Assembly (NCBI RefSeq): GCF_010729485.1
Contig: NZ_AP022609.1
Coordinates: forward strand, 3,038,001 to 3,102,000
Direction of reading: 5' to 3'
Origin: Mycolicibacter hiberniae
Lineage (GTDB): Bacteria > Actinomycetota > Actinomycetes > Mycobacteriales > Mycobacteriaceae
DNA: 64,000 bases
The notes under the pieces were generated by a model. The model was not told the DNA's origin and did no database searches. It was given only the letters and a program-made list of their open reading frames with translations. Shown one piece after another: positions 16,021-23,569 of this stretch; position 1 is the first letter of the stretch; every line of letters begins with the position of its first letter. Both the position numbers and the translations under genes were made by a program.

Positions 16021-17865
16021 TCATCGCAGTTCCAGGCCCTTCAGGTCACCGACATCACGCCACTGCCTCAACAGGTCGTCGAAGGCGTAGAAGCCCGGCG
16101 AGTAGACCTCACCGAGAAACGAGCGGCTGGCATCGCCGAAACCGCGACCCTCGTTGTTGTAATAGCCTGGTGTGCAGGATAAATCGAATGCCGAGTTGTC
16201 GAATGCCAGCTCTCGGATGGTGCTGACCCAGGCGTTCTGACCCTCCTGGCTGGGCTCGACGACCGCCGCCTTCCGTTTGAGAGCCTCGGCGATGATGTAG
16301 GCGATGTGCTCAGCCTGCTGCTCGAACATCGCGGTGGTGTTGGCCGACACGCCGCCCTGGATGAAACCGGTGTGGAACTGATTGGGAAATCCCCGACTGG
16401 TCATCCCGTGCAGGGTCTGGTACCCGTCGCGCCAGTGATCGAACAGCGATACCCCGTCGCGGCCCTCTATGACGTCGATCGCGTACCGACGGCTGATCTC
16501 CGTTGATATCTCGAACCCGCTGGCGAAGATGACGCAGTCGACTTCGTACTCGACGCCGCCCGCGACGATGCCCTTCTCGGTGAGCTTTTCGACGCCCTTG
16601 GACTCAGCCACGTCGACCAGGGTGACGTTGGGCCGATTGAACGCGGGCAGGTAGGAGTCGCTGGAGGTCGGGCGCTTGCACATGAATCGGTAATAGGGCT
16701 TCAGCGCCTCCGCGGTCTGCGGATCCTCGACGATCCCGTCGATGCGGCGGCGCAGCCGCTCCATGATCTTGAAGTCCTCCTCCTCCCGCATCGCCATGAT
16801 CTCCTCGACACTGAGAGCCGTCGGGTCGGGGCAGGCGCCGATGCGAGCGGTCAGGTTGCGGCCCAACTCGGTCCAGAAGTCGCACACCATATCGGGAGCG
16901 TCGAATACCACGCCTTCGAACGGTGACCAGCGGTGGAAGTTGCGCTTGCGTTCGGCCTGCCAACCCGGTTGCAGCGACGCGACCCACTGCGGATCGGTGG
17001 GCTCGTTCCCACGGAAGTCGACCGACGACGGGGTGCGCTGAAAAAGGTAAAGGTGCTTGGCATCCCGCCCCAGGTGCGGGACCAGCTGCACACCTGTCGC
17101 GCCGGTTCCCACCAGCGCCACACGCTTGTCCGCCAGTTTGCGCAGACCACCGTTCGCGTCGCCGCCGGTGTAGTCGTAATCCCAGCGTGCCGAGTGGAAG
17201 ACGTGGCCACCCGCCCTCATGAAGTCCTTGATGCCTTCGATCCCGGGAAACTTGGGCCGGTTGTAGGAGCCCTGTGCCATCACCACGAAACGCGCTCGCA
17301 GGTCGTCGCCCCGGTTGGTGGTGATCTGCCACCGACTGGTCTCCTCCTGCCATTGCAGCGCACGGACCTGGGTGGAGAAGATCGCCCCGTCATAGAGGCC
17401 GAAGTGCTTTCCGATGTTCTGGCAGTGCTGGAAGATCTCGGCGCCGTCGGCGAACTTCTTCGACGGGATGAAGTCGAGCTCTTCGAGCATCGGGATGTAG
17501 CAGTACGCATCGTTGTCGCATTGGATTCCGGGGAACCGGTTCCAGTACCAGACACCGCCGAAGTCGCCGCCCATCTCGATGATCCGCACCTCGGGAACGC
17601 CTGCCTTCTTCAGGTAGGCGCCGGCGAGCAGTCCGGCGATGCCCCCGCCGAGGACGACGACCTCGATGTCGGCATCGATGGGTTCACGCGGAGTCACCTC
17701 GGTGTAGGGATCGTCCTCGGCGAACTCCACGAAGTCATTCTTGAGTTCGAGGTACTGCTGGGCCCCGTCAGAGCGAACGCGTTTGGCTCGTTCAGCGGCG
17801 TATTTGCGCCGCATCGCCTCGATGTCGAAGTCGTCCGGGGTTTCCGTCGGCGAGCAGTTTGTCAT
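16021..17865 (-). CDS. Flavin-containing monooxygenase, Baeyer-Villiger type
   Basis: 614-residue FAD/NADPH monooxygenase that would insert oxygen next to a ketone to give an ester or lactone. It has an FAD loop GGGIAG (73-78), GGVWYWNRFPG (103-113) as in BVMOs, and an NADPH loop GTGATG (253-258). The BVMO fingerprint FxGxxxHxxxW is present as A218-x-G220-x3-H224-x3-W228, with Ala replacing the leading Phe. ATG 17865 overlaps the Rieske stop by 4 bases (ATGA); the upstream open frame to 18564 is spurious. Coupling to a Rieske oxygenase and SDRs suggests ring hydroxylation, oxidation to ketone and ring expansion or cleavage. Confidence 0.88.
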   Translation of the reverse strand: MTNCSPTETPDDFDIEAMRRKYAAERAKRVRSDGAQQYLELKNDFVEFAEDDPYTEVTPREPIDADIEVVVLGGGIAGLLAGAYLKKAGVPEVRIIEMGGDFGGVWYWNRFPGIQCDNDAYCYIPMLEELDFIPSKKFADGAEIFQHCQNIGKHFGLYDGAIFSTQVRALQWQEETSRWQITTNRGDDLRARFVVMAQGSYNRPKFPGIEGIKDFMRAGGHVFHSARWDYDYTGGDANGGLRKLADKRVALVGTGATGVQLVPHLGRDAKHLYLFQRTPSSVDFRGNEPTDPQWVASLQPGWQAERKRNFHRWSPFEGVVFDAPDMVCDFWTELGRNLTARIGACPDPTALSVEEIMAMREEEDFKIMERLRRRIDGIVEDPQTAEALKPYYRFMCKRPTSSDSYLPAFNRPNVTLVDVAESKGVEKLTEKGIVAGGVEYEVDCVIFASGFEISTEISRRYAIDVIEGRDGVSLFDHWRDGYQTLHGMTSRGFPNQFHTGFIQGGVSANTTAMFEQQAEHIAYIIAEALKRKAAVVEPSQEGQNAWVSTIRELAFDNSAFDLSCTPGYYNNEGRGFGDASRSFLGEVYSPGFYAFDDLLRQWRDVGDLKGLELR

Positions 17866-19256
17866 CGATCCGTTCCTGTCGGGATTTCTTGAGGCGCACC
17901 GGCGCCCATGTATTTCGACAGCTTGTGGTGCAGGTTGACGATGGCGCGCTCCCGGTAGGGGTTGGGTTTGGCGCCGGGATAGCCGAGGGATTTCATTCCC
18001 TGCTGCACCGCTGCCATGTTGGAGAAGTCCTGTGGGAGAACGGAGCGCCAGCCCGGGTCGCCCGCCGGGGTGTGCTCCCACTGCGTCTGCGGTTCTTCGC
18101 CGGGCGGAAACAGTTCGATGACCGAGACTTCGAAGATGCACTTGTCGGGGTTGTAGCTGGGGTGCGGCCGGGCGCTGTAACACAGCGCCGTGGTCAGCCC
18201 CTGACCGATCTGGAAGTTCGGGAAGACCTGCCATGCGGTGCCGGCCTGCCCGAGCACGTCGGCCGGGATGGTCGGCCAGATGACCCCGCGGGCCTCGTCG
18301 TCGCGGCGAGCCGACGCCAGCCAGTGTTCGAGCACCTTGTCGGGCGCAGTTCCCTCGGGCAGTTCGTCGACCAGCCGCTTGGCGGCGTTCACCAGGGTCG
18401 CGGTGGTGGTGGCGTTGGTCTCTTCCATGGTGTAGACCTGCATCTGCGCGGTCGACACCCGCGGGTCGGCGCCCGTCCCCAACCGGATCTTGGACTTGGT
18501 CGCCTCCAGGTCGTCGGGAGCGTCGTAACCGAGGTTGCTGTGCTTGCCCTGCACCCGCGCCCACCCTTTGAACTCACCGAACCTGTTGAACTCCGGATGG
18601 GTTGTGTAGACGTGGTAGGTCTCGTTGAAGGCCTCCATGGCGACCTTCCAATTGCAGTCGAACTCCAGCCATCTGCGCCACTTGTAGCGCATGTTCTCCA
18701 GACCGAACGGCTCGAGGACCTTGGCCGCCGGATACAGGTAGTCGGCCAGCGATTCGCCGTCGGGATCCATGTTGATCCACAGCCAGCCGCCCCAGGTGTC
18801 GACCCGCACCGCAGCCAGATGGGTGTTCGCCGGTGTCAGCGCGCCCTGCCAGTCGTCTTGTTCGCGGATGTGGGTGCAGGTCCCGTCCAGGTCGTAGGTC
18901 CAGCCGTGGAAACCGCAGACGAACGACTTGCGGGTGCGCGCGCACGCGTTCTTCGCCCCGGCGGGCGTATCGACCAGGCGACGGCCGCGGTGCATGCACA
19001 CGTTGTGGTGGGCCCGAAAGGACTCCGCGGAGGCACCCGGTCCGCTGCGCACCACGATGACCGAGTCGTCGAGGATGTCGTAGGTGAGGTAACTGCCCAC
19101 CTCCGGCAACTCTTCGACCCGGCCCACCTGCTGCCATACCTTGCGCCACAGCTTGTCTCGTTCGGCACGGGCGTAGTGCTGCGACGTGTAGGCCTCGACG
19201 CCGATCGTGACCGGGTCGGCCAGCTCTTCGGCCGGCCCCTTGACCGGATCGGTCAT
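17862..19256 (-). CDS. Rieske non-heme iron oxygenase, alpha subunit
   Basis: 464-residue ring-hydroxylating oxygenase. The Rieske [2Fe-2S] ligands are Cys87-x-His89 and Cys114-x2-His117; the 24-residue spacing between them is longer than the usual 15-17. The mononuclear iron site is the His215-x4-His220 pair with bridging Glu212 (AFNETYHVYTTH). No beta subunit is adjacent, so an alpha-only trimer is likely. ATG 19256 overlaps the upstream SDR stop (TGATG); the upstream extension to 19334 is spurious. It needs an external reductase; the KshB-like gene at 12551 is the nearest candidate. Substrate unknown. Confidence 0.92.
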   Translation of the reverse strand: MTDPVKGPAEELADPVTIGVEAYTSQHYARAERDKLWRKVWQQVGRVEELPEVGSYLTYDILDDSVIVVRSGPGASAESFRAHHNVCMHRGRRLVDTPAGAKNACARTRKSFVCGFHGWTYDLDGTCTHIREQDDWQGALTPANTHLAAVRVDTWGGWLWINMDPDGESLADYLYPAAKVLEPFGLENMRYKWRRWLEFDCNWKVAMEAFNETYHVYTTHPEFNRFGEFKGWARVQGKHSNLGYDAPDDLEATKSKIRLGTGADPRVSTAQMQVYTMEETNATTTATLVNAAKRLVDELPEGTAPDKVLEHWLASARRDDEARGVIWPTIPADVLGQAGTAWQVFPNFQIGQGLTTALCYSARPHPSYNPDKCIFEVSVIELFPPGEEPQTQWEHTPAGDPGWRSVLPQDFSNMAAVQQGMKSLGYPGAKPNPYRERAIVNLHHKLSKYMGAGAPQEIPTGTDR

Positions 19257-20131
19257 CACATCCTCCTTATCGCCGCACGGAAGGTGTCGTCTTTGAGGAA
19301 CAATGAGGTGTTGTCGGCGTCGAGGTGACTCCATTTGAGGTTGAGGCCGCCGTCGACCAGCAAGGTCTGCCCCGTGATGTAGCCCGCCAGGTCGGACAGC
19401 AGAAACACGATGGGCCCGGCCTGTTCCTCGGGCCGACCGCGCCGCCCCATGGCGATCGCCCGCAGGTCACGATCCGGGTCCTCGTCGACGTAGGCGGCCG
19501 ACGCGGCCGTGTTGGTGACGCCGGGCGCCACCGCGTTGACCCGGATTCCGGCCGCGGCCAACTCCACGGCCATGGTGCGGGTCATCGCGACGATGGCAGC
19601 CTTGGCGGTGCCGTAGGCGATGTGGAACGGCGCGGTGTTCATCCCGCTGATCGAGGAGATCGACACGATCGAGCCGGGCAGCTGCGCGGCTACCAATTCC
19701 CTCGCGACCGCGCTGCTCATGAAGAAGGCGGTCTCCAGGTTGTGCGTGAATATCTGTCGCCAGTCGGCGCGGTCCACCCGGGTCGAAGGCATCCAGGTCG
19801 ACGGCTCGGCTCCCCCGGCGACGTTGACCAGTCCGTAGAGCCGGCCGTCGGCGCGGCGCGCGGCATCCAGCACCGCAGCGACACCCTCGTCGGTCGACGC
19901 GTCGGCAGCCACCGGCAGCACGGAGAGCCCCCGGTCGGCCAGCGGCGCGATGTGCTCATCGAGATTGTTCCGGGAGCGACTCACCGCGATCACGGTCGCG
20001 CCGGCTTGTGCGGCCATCGTGGCCACCGCCGTGCCGATACCACCGCCCCCGGCGCCCGAGACCACCACGATCCGGCCCGTCAGGCTCAGGAGGCCACTCG
20101 GCAGGGTGGGAGGAGTGGAGTGATCGGCCAT
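19256..20131 (-). CDS. Short-chain dehydrogenase/reductase
   Basis: 291-residue SDR with NAD(P) loop SGAGGGGIGTAVATMAAQ, NVAGGAEPST, SSISGMNTAP containing the catalytic Ser, and YGTAKAAI giving the YxxxK pair. First gene of the operon 20131-13568 and coupled by one base to the Rieske gene. It may oxidise the alcohol or diol formed by the Rieske enzyme to the ketone required by the BVMO; this is inference from order. ATG 20131 is the likely start. The 369-base divergent region upstream carries a TTGTCCGGACAA palindrome. Confidence 0.9.
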   Translation of the reverse strand: MADHSTPPTLPSGLLSLTGRIVVVSGAGGGGIGTAVATMAAQAGATVIAVSRSRNNLDEHIAPLADRGLSVLPVAADASTDEGVAAVLDAARRADGRLYGLVNVAGGAEPSTWMPSTRVDRADWRQIFTHNLETAFFMSSAVARELVAAQLPGSIVSISSISGMNTAPFHIAYGTAKAAIVAMTRTMAVELAAAGIRVNAVAPGVTNTAASAAYVDEDPDRDLRAIAMGRRGRPEEQAGPIVFLLSDLAGYITGQTLLVDGGLNLKWSHLDADNTSLFLKDDTFRAAIRRM

Positions 20132-20500
20132 GACCCGCTTTCACCTGGCACAGACCGCAACCCGCCCCCGGCTCGCACCGGAATCACGGATTTGTCCGGA
20201 CAACATATGGCATTCTTTTTTCCGAAGAACACTATTCCGCAGTAGCGAGCGCAGAGTCAAGAGCTCCGCATGCCGAGCGGCGGGCCTTATTGTCTGGACC
20301 AACACGATCACCGGGGCGGGGGCCGTCGCCACGCGCCTGGCCGGCGGAAAGGGCAGGAAGGGCGCCCCGGAGGCCTCGGACCGTGATGCTGGTTACCTAC
20401 ACGCCCCGACTGGGTTAGCCATGGGCCATGATTGGAAATTCCCGCCGCGCGTGGGTAACTTTGAATACAGCTGTTTTCAGAATTAACCCTAGGAGACGAC
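20132..20500. promoter_or_regulatory. Divergent intergenic region with TTGTCCGGACAA palindrome
   Basis: A 369-base region between the SDR-Rieske-BVMO operon (minus) and a TetR gene (plus). It holds a perfect 12-base palindrome TTGTCCGGACAA at 20192-20203, 61-72 bases upstream of the SDR start, and lower-GC sequence with a TTCTT...AAGAA pair near 20213-20229. A 118-codon plus-strand open frame (20130-20486) crosses it but has non-coding composition. The TetR ribosome site AGGAGA is at 20491-20496. No RNA gene seen. Confidence 0.55.
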
Positions 20501-21085
20501 GTGCCCCCCGGTCAACGCCGGGACCGCTGGTCCGGGGTCCCGCTTGCAGAGCGTCAGGCGCTGCGGCGCGACGAATTCATCGCCGCGGGGGTGGAGCTGC
20601 TCGGCGACGCGCGGGGGCCCGCGTTGACCGTCCGCTCGGCCTGCCGCGCGGCAGGGTTGACCGAACGCTACTTCTACGAGAGCTTCGCCGACCGCGACGA
20701 GTTCGTCCGCAGCGTCTACGACGACGTGTGTACCCGAGCGATGACCGCGCTGCTGGCCACCCGAACGCCGCGCGAAGCCGTGGAATGCTTCGTGTCCCTG
20801 ATGGTCGACGACCCGGTGCGCGGCCGAGTGCTGTTGCTCGCCCCCGAGAGCGAGCCGGTGCTGACCCACTCCGGGGCCAGGTGGATGCCGACGTTCATCG
20901 CGATGGTCCAGCGCACTCTGACCCAGTGGAGCGAACCGGCGTTCCAGCAGATGGTGGCCACCGGCCTGATCGGGGCGTTGACCGCCCTGTTCAGCAACTA
21001 TCTGGCCGGAACCCTCGAGGCCGACCGCACGCAATTCATCGACTTCTGCGTCGACATGATGCTCAGCACCCAGGCGCAGAGGTAA
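20501..21085 (+). CDS. TetR family transcriptional regulator next to desA1
   Basis: 194-residue TetR protein. The DNA-binding domain includes RDEFIAAGVELLGDARG, LTVRSACRAAGLTERYFYESF and ADRDEFVRSVYD. GTG 20501 follows AGGAGA by 4 bases. It is divergent from the SDR-Rieske-BVMO operon and 107 bases upstream of desA1 on the same strand, so it may regulate either one. It is probably not MadR (the known desA1/desA2 regulator, encoded at a different locus in M. tuberculosis). The palindrome at 20192-20203 is its best candidate operator. Confidence 0.85.
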   Translation: MPPGQRRDRWSGVPLAERQALRRDEFIAAGVELLGDARGPALTVRSACRAAGLTERYFYESFADRDEFVRSVYDDVCTRAMTALLATRTPREAVECFVSLMVDDPVRGRVLLLAPESEPVLTHSGARWMPTFIAMVQRTLTQWSEPAFQQMVATGLIGALTALFSNYLAGTLEADRTQFIDFCVDMMLSTQAQR

Positions 21086-21125
21086 GGCCCCACCCGACGC
21101 CCGCCGGAACACGCCCGGCGAAAAC

Positions 21126-21154
21126 TTGATGCTACCGTCAGCCACAGATATATT
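21126..21154 (+). promoter_or_regulatory. SigA-type promoter of desA1
   Basis: TTGATG (21126-21131), a 17-base spacer and TATATT (21149-21154), a near-consensus promoter unusual for this GC-rich genome. Transcription should start near 21161, 30-odd bases before ATG 21193, which has a GGGGAG ribosome site. Confidence 0.75.
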
Positions 21155-21192
21155 GCCTGCAACTAGTGGACACAGATACCTGGGGAGCTGGC

Positions 21193-22194
21193 ATGGCACG
21201 GGAATGGACTGACCTGGAGTTGCTGCACGAGCTCGAACCGGTCGTGGAGGACTTGCTCAACCGACACCTCTCGATGAGCAAGGACTGGAACCCGCACGAC
21301 TACGTGCCCTGGTCGGAGGGGAAGAACTACTACGCCCTCGGCGGGCAGGACTGGGACCCCGAGCAGTCCAAGCTGTCCGAAGTGGCCCGGACCGCGATGG
21401 TGCAGAACCTGCTGACCGAGGACAACCTGCCGTCCTACCACCGCGAGATCGCCATGAACTTCACCATGGACGCCCCGTGGGGTACCTGGGTCAACCGCTG
21501 GACCGCCGAGGAGAACCGGCACGGCATCGCCCTGCGCGACTACCTTGTGGTGACCCGCAACTGCGACCCGATCGAGCTGGAGACCCTGCGGATGGAGACC
21601 GTCAACCGCGGCTTCAGCCCCGGCCAGAACCACCAGGTCCAGGACGACCTGTTCGCCGAGAGCCTCTTCGACTCGGTCGTCTACGTGAGCTTCCAGGAAC
21701 TGGCGACCCGGATCTCGCACCGGAACACGGGCCGGGCCTGCAACGACCCGATCGCCGACCAGATGCTCGCACGTATCTCGCACGACGAGAACCTGCACAT
21801 GATCTTCTACCGCGACGTCAGCGCCGTCGGCTTCGACATCGCGCCGGACCGGGCGATGCACTCACTGCACCGCGTGCTGGCCAACTTCCAGATGCCCGGA
21901 TTCGTGGTGCCGGAGTTCCGCCGCAAGGCCGTGATCATCGCCGTCGGCGGTGTCTACGACCCGATCATTCACCGCGACGACGTGGTGATGCCGGTGCTGA
22001 AGAAGTGGGGCATCCTCGAGCGCGATTTCACCGGCGAAGCCGCCCGCTACCAGGACAAGATCGGCCAGATCGTCGCCGAACTGGACGAGACGTGCGCCAA
22101 GTTCGAGACCGCCAAGCAGCGCCGGCTCGAGCGGGAGGCCAAGATGGCCGAGAAACGCGCCGCCAAGAAGGTGTTGGAGCCATCAGCACCGTAG
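21193..22194 (+). CDS. desA1: Acyl-ACP desaturase DesA1
   Basis: 333-residue soluble ferritin-like di-iron desaturase. In mycobacteria DesA1 is essential and acts on acyl-ACP intermediates for mycolic acid synthesis. Di-iron ligand motifs are EENRHG and DENLHM, with the family stretches YYALGGQDWDPEQSKLS and PSYHREIAMNF. ATG 21193 (MAREWTDLELLHELEP) matches the M. tuberculosis protein start; the frame is open back to 21166. It has a strong canonical promoter, consistent with high expression. dusB follows after 41 bases, as in M. tuberculosis (Rv0824c-Rv0823c). Confidence 0.96.
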   Translation: MAREWTDLELLHELEPVVEDLLNRHLSMSKDWNPHDYVPWSEGKNYYALGGQDWDPEQSKLSEVARTAMVQNLLTEDNLPSYHREIAMNFTMDAPWGTWVNRWTAEENRHGIALRDYLVVTRNCDPIELETLRMETVNRGFSPGQNHQVQDDLFAESLFDSVVYVSFQELATRISHRNTGRACNDPIADQMLARISHDENLHMIFYRDVSAVGFDIAPDRAMHSLHRVLANFQMPGFVVPEFRRKAVIIAVGGVYDPIIHRDDVVMPVLKKWGILERDFTGEAARYQDKIGQIVAELDETCAKFETAKQRRLEREAKMAEKRAAKKVLEPSAP

Positions 22195-22235
22195 TCGGTA
22201 ACGGCGGCCCGGGGGCACCTCCCGCATGCGGTGAC

Positions 22236-23393
22236 ATGCGCCCGGGTGCGCGGCGTGCGCTGCGCATCGGCTCGATCGAGTTGGCCAGCCCCGTGGTGCT
22301 GGCCCCGATGGCCGGCGTCACCAACGTGGCCTTCCGAACGTTGTGCCGCGAACTCGAGAGGTCCCGAGCCGGAACGGTCAGCGGGCTGTATGTCTGCGAG
22401 ATGGTGACCGCGCGGGCACTCGTCGAGCGGCACCCCGCCACCCTGCACATGACGACGTTCGCGCCCGACGAGTCCCCCCGTTCGCTGCAGCTCTACACCG
22501 TCGACCCCGACACCACCTACGCCGCGGCGAAGATGATCGCCGATGAGGGCCTGGCCGACCACATCGACATGAATTTCGGCTGCCCGGTGCCCAAGGTGAC
22601 CCGTCTGGGCGGCGGGTCGGCGCTGCCCTACAAGCGTCGGCTGTTCGGCAAGATCGTCGCGGCCGCGGTCCGGGGCGCAGCCGGCGCCGGCATCCCGGTG
22701 ACGGTCAAGTTCCGGATCGGGATCGACGACGCCACGCGCACCCATCTCGACGCCGGGCGTATCGCGGAGGCCGAAGGGGCCGCGGCTGTGGCGCTGCACG
22801 CCCGGACCGCGGCGCAGCGGTACTCCGGCACCGCGGACTGGGAGCAGATCGCCGCACTCAAGGCGCAGGTGCGCTCGATACCGGTGCTGGGCAACGGGGA
22901 CATCTTCGAAGCCGGCGACGCGCTGGCCATGATGGCCGCCACCGGCTGCGACGGTGTGGTCATCGGCCGCGGCTGCCTCGGGCGCCCCTGGTTGTTCGGC
23001 GAGCTCTCAGCGGCCTTCGCCGGCCGCCCGGCCCCTACCCCGCCCACGCTGGGCGAAGTCGCCGACATCATCCGCCGCCACGGCCAGCTGCTGACGCAGC
23101 ATTTCGGCGAGGACAAGGGCATGCGCGAGATCCGCAAGCACATCGCCTGGTACCTGCACGGCTTCCCCGCCGGCTCCGGCCTGCGGCGCGAGCTGGCGCT
23201 GGTCACCACGCTGGCCCAGCTCGACGAACTGCTGACGCAGCTGGACGCATCCATCCCCTTCCCGGCCGCTGCGACCGGGCCGCGCGGACGCCAGGGGTCG
23301 CCGGCCAAGGTCACCCTGCCCGAAGGGTGGCTGGCGGACCCCGACGACTGTGCCGTGCCGGCGGGGGCCGACATTATGCATTCGGGTGGCTGA
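22236..23393 (+). CDS. dusB: tRNA-dihydrouridine synthase
   Basis: 385-residue FMN enzyme that reduces uridine to dihydrouridine in tRNA. It has the N-terminal TIM-barrel motif SPVVLAPMAGVTNVAFR, HIDMNFGCPVPKVTRLGGG including the catalytic Cys, VTVKFRIGID, HARTAAQRYSGTADW and the FMN phosphate site GNGDIFEAGDALAMM...GVVIGRG. ATG 22236 is chosen because the coding similarity to Rv0823c begins there; upstream frame runs inside desA1 and is a shadow. Probably co-transcribed with desA1. Confidence 0.94.
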   Translation: MRPGARRALRIGSIELASPVVLAPMAGVTNVAFRTLCRELERSRAGTVSGLYVCEMVTARALVERHPATLHMTTFAPDESPRSLQLYTVDPDTTYAAAKMIADEGLADHIDMNFGCPVPKVTRLGGGSALPYKRRLFGKIVAAAVRGAAGAGIPVTVKFRIGIDDATRTHLDAGRIAEAEGAAAVALHARTAAQRYSGTADWEQIAALKAQVRSIPVLGNGDIFEAGDALAMMAATGCDGVVIGRGCLGRPWLFGELSAAFAGRPAPTPPTLGEVADIIRRHGQLLTQHFGEDKGMREIRKHIAWYLHGFPAGSGLRRELALVTTLAQLDELLTQLDASIPFPAAATGPRGRQGSPAKVTLPEGWLADPDDCAVPAGADIMHSGG

Positions 23394-23434
23394 AATGAGA
23401 CTTTGTCGACATCGCGTGTCTAGAAGGTTCTCAG

Positions 23435-23476
23435 TAGAATAAGGAACTTGTTGTTCCCGGCAGGGATCGTCCCTGC
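23435..23476 (+). promoter_or_regulatory. -10 box and two leader hairpins upstream of the LCP gene
   Basis: TAGAAT (23435-23440) is a likely -10. The predicted leader then carries two inverted repeats: GGAAC-TTGTT-GTTCC (23443-23457) and GCAGGGA-TCG-TCCCTGC (23460-23476, 7-base perfect stem). About 95 bases remain to ATG 23570. The hairpins could act as attenuator, mRNA stabiliser or protein site. Confidence 0.5.
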
Positions 23477-23569
23477 AGGAGCAGAAGCTGGTGCGGAACG
23501 CATGCCGACCATCCGCACCGCGCCGAAGTGCGAGCGACGCACCCCGAGGACTCGGAGGCCCCTGAGGAC

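Noticed and set aside
17866..18564. N-terminal extension of the BVMO frame
   Set aside because: Overlaps the C-terminal half of the Rieske gene; the BVMO starts naturally at ATG 17865 with an ATGA overlap.
20130..20486. 118-codon plus-strand open frame in the divergent region
   Set aside because: Poor codon bias and no recognisable domain; it spans promoter sequence and the palindrome.
20501..21085. Calling the TetR next to desA1 MadR
   Set aside because: MadR is encoded at another locus in M. tuberculosis (Rv0472c), and this protein could equally control the divergent operon.
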